64,000 bases of DNA from an uncultured Planctomycetales bacterium. Lineage in GTDB: Bacteria > Planctomycetota > Planctomycetia > Isosphaerales > Isosphaeraceae. The notes beneath the pieces were generated by a model that saw only the letters and a program-made list of their open reading frames with translations, searched no databases and was not told the origin of the DNA. Each line of letters opens with the position of its first letter. Position 1 is the first letter of the stretch. Location of the stretch: the NCBI GenBank assembly GCA_937907525.1, contig CALCIB010000187.1, positions 1 through 64,000 of the forward strand, in the 5' to 3' direction. A program made the position numbers and the translations under genes. Positions 57,650 through 64,000 of this stretch are shown piece by piece.

Positions 57650-60601
57650 TTACGACATCGCGTGCCGGGGCTTGGGGGCCTTGAACTGACGCCGAAGCGG
57701 CGGATTCAGGCCGTGCGCGAGGGCCAGCAGCTTGATCGGGTGGAGCGTCCGCTTGACCACTCCCTGTTCCATCTGGATGCGGCACGCCCCGCATTCGGTC
57801 GACCCGACCTCGATGTCGTCGTCCATCAACCGCCGGTGAAGGCCCCGGCCGGCGCGCAGGCTGGCGCGGAACTGGCCGCGACGCAGACCGAACGTCCCCC
57901 CCATCCCCGAGCATCCCCGGTCGATGAACTCCACCTCCAACTCGGGAATCTTCCGCAGCAGGTCGTAGCTCGGCAGGCCGACGTCCAGCGCCCGCAGATG
58001 GCAGGGCTGATGGTAGCCGACCCGGGCCCGGATCGGCTCGCTCGGCGCCGGGAACTGGCCGCGCGCGTCGAGCCCTTGAAGATACTGGCCCAGGTCCATC
58101 GTGCTTCGGGCGACCAGCTCGGCGTCCAAATCGTCGGTGAGCTTGACGTACTCCTGGCGCAGCATCAGGGCGGCGGTCGGCTCGGAGCAGACGACCGTGT
58201 AGCCGTCGCGGACGGCGTCGCCCAACACGCGGAGGTTCCGCAGGGCCAGTTCGCGGGCGTGGTCGACGTCGCCGACGACCAGCGACGCCATCCCCGAGCC
58301 GCGCTGGGCGGTCGGGACGTAGACGTTCACGCCCGCCAGTTGAAGCACGCCCACCACCGATTCGGCCAGTTCCTGGTCGTAGTAGTTGGCGTAGACGTCC
58401 ACGAAGTAGACGACCCGCGGACCCGACCGCGACGGCCTGGGCCGATGCAGCCCCAACCTCGCCGCGCGCCGGGTGAACGGGACGCGCCTCACCGGCGGCA
58501 GAACCCGCCGCCGCGAGACGCCGAGGGTCTTCTCCAGGCCCCAGCGCGCCCAACGACGGGACATCAGGAAGTTGGAGGCGAGCGGGAACCGGCTGGCCAT
58601 CCGGGCCCACATCTCCAGCCTTGAGAAGACCCAATCGCCCGGCGGCAGGCCGTGAAGATCCACGAACGCGGCCTTGGCCTCCATGACCAGGGTGGAGACG
58701 TCCACGCCCGCGGGGCATTCCGGCTGACACATCTTGCAGTGGATGCAGAACCCGACCTTGGCGCGGTACTCCGCCGCCCCCCACGACTTGGGATCGAGCA
58801 GCCCGGCGGCGAGCTGACGGACGAGATTCGCCTGGGCCCTGGGCGTGACCCCCTCCTCGCCGTAGGCGCGGAAGCTGGGGCACATCCGGGTGGTCGGCTC
58901 GCGGCTTCGACAGCTTCCGCAGCCGTTGCAGGCCGAGGCCACCGTCAGCATGTCGTCCCCCGGCCAGCGCAGGACCGGCATGATCGGCCGCGGCGGCGAG
59001 GCGGGAACGTCCGACGGCGCGGTCGCGGGCTCGGGAAACGCCTTGACGGCCGGCCGACCGACGTGGGAATCCTCCACGACGATCCCCGGGTTGAGCAGGC
59101 GGGCGGGATCGAAGGCGTCCTTGACGTCGCGGAACGCGCGGGCGGCCTCGCCGAGTTGACGGGACAAAAGAGGCGTCCGCGACCAGCCCGCGCCGCGGGA
59201 GGCGGCGACCGTCCCGCCGGCCCGCAGCACCACGTCGAAGAACTCCGCCGCCATGTCGTCGAGCCGGGCGAGAAGCCTCGGGTCGGTCTCGCCCGGGTCC
59301 AAAAACGGCCGCGTCCGGATCCGTCCCTCGGCCGCGAAGACGTCCAAGGTCCAGGACAGGTCGCGACGCCGCGCCACGTCCCGAAGCGCGCGGATCGTCA
59401 CCGCCAGGCGGTCGACGGGGACCGCCACGTCGTCCACGATCGGCGACGGCGCCGACCGCCCCCGGCCGCGGAGGAACGACGGCTCGATCCGACGCCGAAG
59501 ACCCGCCAGCCGCTCGCAATCGGCCCGTCGCGAAAACGTCGCGGGCTCGGCCGAGAGCAACCCGGAACGCCTGGCGCGCTCGACCGCCAGCCGCGCCCAG
59601 GCGTCGGCCTCCGCCGGCGAGTCCGCCTCGAACTCGACCACCATCAGCGATTCGACCGACTCGCCGACGCAACCGCGCACCAGCGGCTCGACGTCCCGCG
59701 CCAGGCTGACGGCCCGCCAATCGTACAGGTCGCAGGCCGAGGGGGCCGCCACGGCTCCGAGCAGCGTCGGCGTCCAGGCGGCGGCCTCGACCAGCCTCGA
59801 AAACGGCAGGACGACCGCGACGACCGCCGCCGGCAGCGGGAGCGTCCGCAGCGTCGCCCCCACGATCATCGCCAACGTCCCCTCGGACCCGCAAACCAGG
59901 CGGGCCATGTCGACCCCCCGGTCGCTCAAAGCCGCCGTCGCGTAGCCGGCGCGCGCGTGCAGCGCGCCGACGGGCGGCTCGCGCCGGCGTTTGTGGATCC
60001 GCTGGAGCTTGCGGACGACCAGGCCCTTGTAGTCGGCCGGCTCGTCCTCGAAGGTCGGCCAGGGCTCGAAGCCGAGATCGGCCGTCTCCCCCCGAGCGAA
60101 GACCACGGCGAGACGCTCGACCCGGTCGGCGATCGAGCCGAACCGGCAGGATCGCGTCCCCAGGGCGTCGACGCCGATCGCGCCGCCGATCGTGGCGGCC
60201 TCGGAGGTCGTCGGCGTCGGCTCCAGACGCCGGCCCCGAAGCGCCAGCCGGGCGTTGAGCGCGTCGACCACCACGCCGGGCTCGACCTCCACCCGGTCCT
60301 CGTCGATGGCGACGATCCGCCGCAGATGACGGCTGAAGTCCACCACCAGGCCCTCGCCCAGCGCGCCGCCCCCGTGGTCGGTCGCCGCGCCGCGACAGTG
60401 GAGCGTCAGATTGTTCTCCGAGGCGTAGCGGGCCAGGGCCGCGACGTCCTCGACCGTCCGGGGGGCCACCGCCCCCAGCGGGTCGATCTCATGGGGCCCG
60501 GCCCCCAGCGCGTAGACCGCCCGGTCCAGGGGCTCGAAGTAGAGATCCCCCGCCACGATCCCGCGAAGGTCGTCGTAGATGCGGGCTCGGCGTTCGTCCA
60601 C
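57650..60601 (-). CDS. FAD-linked oxidase / Fe-S / CCG-domain fusion (D-lactate or glycolate dehydrogenase-like), 983 aa
   Basis: Three parts in one chain. The N-terminal FAD_binding_4 domain shows HCRGAATDHGGGALGE and TPTTSEAATIGGAIGVDA; an FAD-oxidase C-terminal domain follows. Near residue 600 are two 4Fe-4S motifs (CNGCGSCRSREPTTRMCP and CIHCKMCQPECP). The C-terminal part has the CCG domains of GlpC/GlcF/heterodisulfide-reductase subunits (GYHQPCHLRAL, GCSGMGG, STECGACRIQM). It probably oxidises a 2-hydroxy acid and passes electrons via Fe-S centres to quinone on the inner membrane face. The same layout occurs as DLD-type fusions. ATG at 60601. Confidence 0.9.
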   Translation of the reverse strand: MDERRARIYDDLRGIVAGDLYFEPLDRAVYALGAGPHEIDPLGAVAPRTVEDVAALARYASENNLTLHCRGAATDHGGGALGEGLVVDFSRHLRRIVAIDEDRVEVEPGVVVDALNARLALRGRRLEPTPTTSEAATIGGAIGVDALGTRSCRFGSIADRVERLAVVFARGETADLGFEPWPTFEDEPADYKGLVVRKLQRIHKRRREPPVGALHARAGYATAALSDRGVDMARLVCGSEGTLAMIVGATLRTLPLPAAVVAVVLPFSRLVEAAAWTPTLLGAVAAPSACDLYDWRAVSLARDVEPLVRGCVGESVESLMVVEFEADSPAEADAWARLAVERARRSGLLSAEPATFSRRADCERLAGLRRRIEPSFLRGRGRSAPSPIVDDVAVPVDRLAVTIRALRDVARRRDLSWTLDVFAAEGRIRTRPFLDPGETDPRLLARLDDMAAEFFDVVLRAGGTVAASRGAGWSRTPLLSRQLGEAARAFRDVKDAFDPARLLNPGIVVEDSHVGRPAVKAFPEPATAPSDVPASPPRPIMPVLRWPGDDMLTVASACNGCGSCRSREPTTRMCPSFRAYGEEGVTPRAQANLVRQLAAGLLDPKSWGAAEYRAKVGFCIHCKMCQPECPAGVDVSTLVMEAKAAFVDLHGLPPGDWVFSRLEMWARMASRFPLASNFLMSRRWARWGLEKTLGVSRRRVLPPVRRVPFTRRAARLGLHRPRPSRSGPRVVYFVDVYANYYDQELAESVVGVLQLAGVNVYVPTAQRGSGMASLVVGDVDHARELALRNLRVLGDAVRDGYTVVCSEPTAALMLRQEYVKLTDDLDAELVARSTMDLGQYLQGLDARGQFPAPSEPIRARVGYHQPCHLRALDVGLPSYDLLRKIPELEVEFIDRGCSGMGGTFGLRRGQFRASLRAGRGLHRRLMDDDIEVGSTECGACRIQMEQGVVKRTLHPIKLLALAHGLNPPLRRQFKAPKPRHAMS

Positions 60602-60648
60602 GTCGGGGATCAGACCTCATGGGGGGACGGGGAGGGCGGGGCCAGGGC

Positions 60649-61179
60649 TCACGCCGCGCTCGCGTCGGCCGTCGCGTCGGGTTCGACGGCCGCGGGAGAC
60701 GCCCCGAGGGCCGGGAACCCCGAGGCCCCGGATCGCTCCCGGCGGATACGCTCGCCCGTCCCAAGGTCGAACGCGCGGAACCGCCTCCCGGAGTTGACCC
60801 CGGGCCCCCTCAACTGGCCGGCGCAACGATAGCAGACCACGACGTCCGGAACCAGGCGATGAAGCGCCGCGTCCAACAGGACCGACGCGGCCAGCGCCGA
60901 GTACGCCCACGACGATCGCCCATAATACCAGAACGCCGCCGCGACGGCGAACCCCGTAATCACGATCGCCAGCCCCACCGCCGTCGAAAAGTCCTTGCGG
61001 ACGTACAGGTCCCCCCCCACGCAGAGCGGACACGCGCGCGGGCTTCCCTCCGCGTCGAACGCCTCCGCCTTGAGTTCGCGCGCCGCCCCGCAATGCCGGC
61101 AGACCGCGCGCTCGGCCGACTCGACCTCGGCCGTGTGGTCGATCATCCGGCACCCAGGACATTCGAACGTCAATTCCAT
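60649..61179 (-). CDS. Zinc-ribbon membrane protein, 176 aa
   Basis: Two CxxC pairs form an N-terminal zinc ribbon (CPGCRM and CRHCGA), a third pair follows (CPLCVGG) and a fourth after the membrane (CYRCAG). One or two hydrophobic segments lie between (VGLAIVITGFAVAAAFWYY; SALAASVLLDAAL). A CxxC domain either side of a membrane segment occurs in small envelope proteins of unknown function in planctomycetes. Start ATG at 61179; upstream frame is Arg-rich. Placed between folE and the FAD oxidoreductase. Confidence 0.72.
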   Translation of the reverse strand: MELTFECPGCRMIDHTAEVESAERAVCRHCGAARELKAEAFDAEGSPRACPLCVGGDLYVRKDFSTAVGLAIVITGFAVAAAFWYYGRSSWAYSALAASVLLDAALHRLVPDVVVCYRCAGQLRGPGVNSGRRFRAFDLGTGERIRRERSGASGFPALGASPAAVEPDATADASAA

Positions 61180-61389
61180 CGCGCGCCACCGCTTTCTTGG
61201 TCCGTGCGACCCCCGGCCTCGCCTCCGGGCCCGCCATCGGGGTCGATCCGTCTTCCCGCCCCGACGCGACGAGCAGGCTCGCCGCCGTCGATCGAGACGG
61301 TCGAACCCCGAACGCACGCGAACGCCGCGCCGTTTGATGGACTTACCCCGGCTTCGGTCGATCGTGACGAGGCCGCCTCGTGGAAAGGC

Positions 61390-61986
61390 TCAGTGCCGCG
61401 CCCCGAAGACCAGCGACATGAACTCGGCGCGGGTCGCCGGGTTGTCCTTGAAGCCGCCGCGCACGGCGCTTGTGACGAACGAACTGCCCGGCTTCTTGAC
61501 CCCTCGGATGGTCATGCAGCTATGGCTGGCCTCGATCACGACTCCCACCCCGCGCGCCTTCAACTCGTCCATCAACAGATCGGCGATCTGCTGGGTCAGG
61601 CGCTCCTGAAGCTGGGGCCGCTTGGAGAGGACGTCGACGACCCGGGGAATCTTCGAGAGCCCCACCACCTTCCCGTTGGGAATGTACGCGACGTGGGCCT
61701 TGCCGATGACCGGCAACAGATGGTGCTCGCAAAAACTGACCAGCCGGATGTCGCGGATCAGGACCATCTCGTCGCAGCGCTGGGTGAACGACTTCCTCAG
61801 ATGGACGCGAGGCTCCTGGTGGAGCCCTCGAAAGATCTCGGCGTACATTCGGGCGACGCGGGCGGGGGTCTCCAGCAAGCCCTCGCGCTCGGGATCCTCG
61901 CCGACCGCCAGGAGGATCTCCCGGACGGCCCGCCGGATGCGGTCAAGGTCGATCGGATGGTCGGCGGGCGTTTCATGCTCGGACAT
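61390..61986 (-). CDS. folE: GTP cyclohydrolase I, 198 aa
   Basis: Converts GTP to 7,8-dihydroneopterin triphosphate, the first step of tetrahydrofolate or biopterin synthesis. Zinc ligands are C86 and H89 (FCEHHLLP) and C157 (SHSCMTIRG); other signatures are [19 protein letters not shown] and the terminal TRAEFMSLV. Its length is standard for the FolE type I family. The ATG at 61986 follows a Glu/Lys-neutral leader with no clear riboswitch. The gene is in the leftward series after the LON-domain protein, with the zinc-ribbon gene next. Confidence 0.96.
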   Translation of the reverse strand: MSEHETPADHPIDLDRIRRAVREILLAVGEDPEREGLLETPARVARMYAEIFRGLHQEPRVHLRKSFTQRCDEMVLIRDIRLVSFCEHHLLPVIGKAHVAYIPNGKVVGLSKIPRVVDVLSKRPQLQERLTQQIADLLMDELKARGVGVVIEASHSCMTIRGVKKPGSSFVTSAVRGGFKDNPATRAEFMSLVFGARH

Positions 61987-62126
61987 GTGCGGCGGGCTTT
62001 CCTGGGGGGAGGAAGTCGAAGGGGCGGGACCGATGAATGCAAACCTCTAAAACCACATGACTTAAGTCGACTTCCAACTGGGATTCTAGGCGCGGGCCGG
62101 CTCGAAATCAAGACTGGTCGGCCAGC

Positions 62127-62792
62127 CTAGTTCAGGCTGAAGGGAGGCGGAAAGTCGCGGCCGGAAGCAGACGCGGGGGTCAGGTCGACCAGCCAGGCGT
62201 CGAGCCGACGGAACCGCGCCCCAACGTCGGGCTCGGCCAGGAGGCGCTGCTTGACCTCGGCGTCCAGCGGCAGCGCGTGGGCCAGGACGTCGGCCAGCGC
62301 GCCCAGCGACCCGGCCCCCTCCAACAGCCGGAAGAACTCGTCCTCGAGATCGACCCTGGCGCCGATCGTCCGACGGAACCGCTCGATCAAGGCCGCTCGG
62401 GCCGCGTCCTCGTCGAGGCCGTCCGGAACCACGTCGTCGACCGCCACGGCCTCGGCGACCCGGTACGGAAGCTCGGGATCGGGGACCTCGCGAACCAGCC
62501 GGATCCGCTTGCAGCCCAGCAGCAGGAGGTTGAACCGACCGTCGTCGAGCCGCTGATGCCGGATGACGCGACCCAGACAACCGACGGTCTCGATCGGCGG
62601 CCGTGGCGAACCGTCGTCCAGCAATCGCACCATGGCGATCAGCCGGTCGCCCGCCAGGGCGTCCGCGGTCATCCGACGATAGCGGGGCTCGAAGACGTGC
62701 AACGGCGCGACCGCGCGCGGGAACAGCGTCACCCCCGGCAGCGGAAACAGCCGCGCCCGTCCCGAGAACTCTTTCAGGTCCATGTCGTCCAT
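62127..62792 (-). CDS. LON-substrate-binding-domain protein, 221 aa
   Basis: Matches the N-terminal domain of Lon protease without ATPase or protease: ARLFPLPGVTLFPRAVAPLHVFEPRYR, then LIAMVRLLDDG, GCLGRVIRHQ and LGCKRIRLVREV, with a helical end (EFFRLLEGAGSLGALADVLA). Stand-alone proteins of this type are widespread and poorly understood; some are thought to recognise proteins for turnover. The ATG at 62792 gives MDDMDLKEF; the ATG three codons later is also possible. It is divergent from endonuclease III. Confidence 0.88.
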   Translation of the reverse strand: MDDMDLKEFSGRARLFPLPGVTLFPRAVAPLHVFEPRYRRMTADALAGDRLIAMVRLLDDGSPRPPIETVGCLGRVIRHQRLDDGRFNLLLLGCKRIRLVREVPDPELPYRVAEAVAVDDVVPDGLDEDAARAALIERFRRTIGARVDLEDEFFRLLEGAGSLGALADVLAHALPLDAEVKQRLLAEPDVGARFRRLDAWLVDLTPASASGRDFPPPFSLN

Positions 62793-62801
62793 GTCTCGAT
62801 C

Positions 62802-62831
62802 TTGACAGGGTTCGCCGCTCGACGCCACATT
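62802..62831 (+). promoter_or_regulatory. Candidate promoter for the endonuclease III gene
   Basis: TTGACA at 62802-62807 is a perfect -35 box, followed after 18 bases by CACATT (62826-62831), a poor -10. The pair lies in the 78-base divergent gap before the rightward nth-like gene. Confidence 0.35.
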
Positions 62832-62870
62832 CAACGGCCGCGGCGACGACGCGCCGCGCGGAGGAGCGGC

Positions 62871-63542
62871 ATGGCGAAGTCGAAAGTCCGGGGGGAGATC
62901 GATCCGAAGGCCCAGGCGCGCCGGGTCCTGAAGGCGCTCAAGGCGACCTACCCCGAGGCGACCTGCGCCCTGGTCCACGACGGCCCGTTCCAACTCCTCG
63001 TCGCCACGATCCTCTCGGCCCAATGCACCGACGCGCGGGTGAACATGGTCACCCCCGAACTGTTCCGCCGCTTCCCCGACGCCGCCGCCCTCGCCGCGGC
63101 CGACGCCGCCGAGGTGGAGGACGTCATCCGATCCACCGGCTTCTTCCGATCCAAGGCCAAAAACGTCCAGGCGATGGCCGCCGCGCTTCAAACCGACCAC
63201 GGCGGCCGGGTCCCGCAAGACCTCGACGCGCTCACCGCGCTCGCCGGCGTGGGACGCAAAACCGCCAACGTCGTGCTGGGGACGGCCTTCGGCCTGGCGA
63301 GCGGCGTGGTCGTCGACACCCACGTCAAGCGCGTCTCCCATCGGCTCGGCCTGACGACCCGCCAGGATCCCGAACGGGTGGAGCGCGACCTGGCCGCGAT
63401 CTTCCCCCGCAAGGAATGGGTCGACCTGAGCCACCGCGTGATCCTCCACGGCCGCCGGATCTGCGTGGCGCGCAAGCCCCGCTGCTCCGTCTGCCCCATG
63501 GTCGACTTCTGCCCGCGGGTCGGCGTGACGTCCTCGGCCTGA
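62871..63542 (+). CDS. nth: Endonuclease III (DNA glycosylase/AP lyase), 223 aa
   Basis: Base-excision repair enzyme removing oxidised pyrimidines. The helix-hairpin-helix LAGVGRKTANVVLG carries K130 (the Schiff-base Lys), the catalytic Asp is D149 in VVDTHVKRV, and the Fe-S motif C-x6-C-x2-C-x5-C (CVARKPRCSVCPMVDFC) is near the end. GGAGGAG just upstream fixes the ATG at 62871. Length is normal. It faces the LON-domain gene across a short promoter gap. Confidence 0.96.
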   Translation: MAKSKVRGEIDPKAQARRVLKALKATYPEATCALVHDGPFQLLVATILSAQCTDARVNMVTPELFRRFPDAAALAAADAAEVEDVIRSTGFFRSKAKNVQAMAAALQTDHGGRVPQDLDALTALAGVGRKTANVVLGTAFGLASGVVVDTHVKRVSHRLGLTTRQDPERVERDLAAIFPRKEWVDLSHRVILHGRRICVARKPRCSVCPMVDFCPRVGVTSSA

Positions 63543-63648
63543 ACCGAACCGCCCGACATCCGCCTGTACGACTTCCGGAACAGCCGGTAAGCTCCCGCGC
63601 GAGTCGGTCTTGACCGCCGTTGCGACCATGACGCCGGGGGCTCCGCGG

Positions 63649-64000
63649 ATGATGATCACTTACGCGCAAAACCGTGAGGACGTCCTGCTCCAGCGCGTCT
63701 TCCCGAAAGACCACGAGGGATTCTACATCGACGTCGGGGCCAACGACCCGGTCCACGACTCGGTCACCAAGCACTTCTCGTTGCGCGGCTGGCGGGGAAT
63801 CAACATCGAACCCCATCCCGAGCTCCACCGCGCGCTTCGCGACGACCGCCCCAACGACGTCAACCTGAACGTCGGGGCGTCGGATCGCCACGCCACGCTC
63901 GAATTCCTGGAGTGCGTCTCCAACTCCGGCCTCTCGACGTTCTCCCCCTCCATGGCCGAAATCTGGCGGCGGGACGACGGGCTGGAGTTCGTCGCCCGAT
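63649..64000 (+). CDS. FkbM-family methyltransferase, N-terminal part (runs off the window)
   Basis: The sequence MMITYAQNREDVLL, FYIDVGANDPVHDSVT, GINIEPHPELHRAL and LNVGASDRHATLEFLE matches the SAM-binding FkbM domain, used to methylate sugars or polyketides and often found in surface-polysaccharide loci. The Asp in FYIDVGAN and the Glu in NIEPHP are typical SAM contacts. An in-frame ATG at 63628 is an alternative start. Only 117 residues are visible before the edge, so length and any partner domain are unknown. Confidence 0.85.
   Translation, partial: MMITYAQNREDVLLQRVFPKDHEGFYIDVGANDPVHDSVTKHFSLRGWRGINIEPHPELHRALRDDRPNDVNLNVGASDRHATLEFLECVSNSGLSTFSPSMAEIWRRDDGLEFVAR

Noticed and set aside
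61987..62126. Possible riboswitch upstream of GTP cyclohydrolase I
   Set aside because: No conserved folate, preQ1 or purine riboswitch core could be matched in this 140-base stretch.

Overview
The window looks like chromosome of a high-GC planctomycete, most likely of the Isosphaeraceae type. The markers are protein families rather than any rRNA gene: a DUF1559 prepilin-like secreted protein, a LEPRxLL-type export motif on a large beta-helix protein, a PEP-CTERM anchored protein, a sulfatase, a double-length UvrA and a long BamA. No rRNA, tRNA, CRISPR array or insertion sequence was seen. Starts and functions come from reading the sequence only; no database search was run.

Left chromosomal part (1-21,940). 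After a nearly empty edge come two small hypothetical genes, a PHBH-type FAD monooxygenase and a secreted beta-helix/discoidin protein. A clear cobalamin riboswitch (6813-6996) then leads into a DUF1559 pseudopilin-like protein and a Tat-exported GH116-type glycosidase. A haemolysin III membrane protein, a degenerate receiver-domain protein, a PEP-CTERM protein, a sulfatase and a 2178-residue tandem UvrA with an extra C-terminal domain follow.

Phage-like part (22,103-51,087). About 29 kb, all on the + strand, encodes a virion assembly line: HTH/zinc protein, small membrane proteins, candidate small terminase, large terminase, portal, scaffold, SU10/DUF5309-like capsid protein, connector, three large fibre-type proteins, tail completion, tail tube, tail-assembly chaperones with a -1 frameshift site (C CCA AAA at 40173-40179), a very short tape-measure candidate, baseplate and fibre proteins, a GtrB-like glycosyltransferase, a pentapeptide-repeat protein and, last, a sigma-70 factor. 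I found no integrase, repressor, replication gene, recombinase or endolysin, and no attachment repeats by eye. This fits either a decayed prophage or a domesticated particle such as a gene transfer agent, with the sigma factor a candidate late activator. It is the most interesting content of the window.

Right chromosomal part (51,200-64,000). A serine hydrolase (+) faces a leftward series across a strong hairpin. In transcription order that series is a LON-substrate-binding-domain protein, GTP cyclohydrolase I, a zinc-ribbon membrane protein, an FAD/Fe-S oxidoreductase, BamA and an orphan TAXI-type binding protein. Endonuclease III and a truncated FkbM methyltransferase run rightward to the edge.
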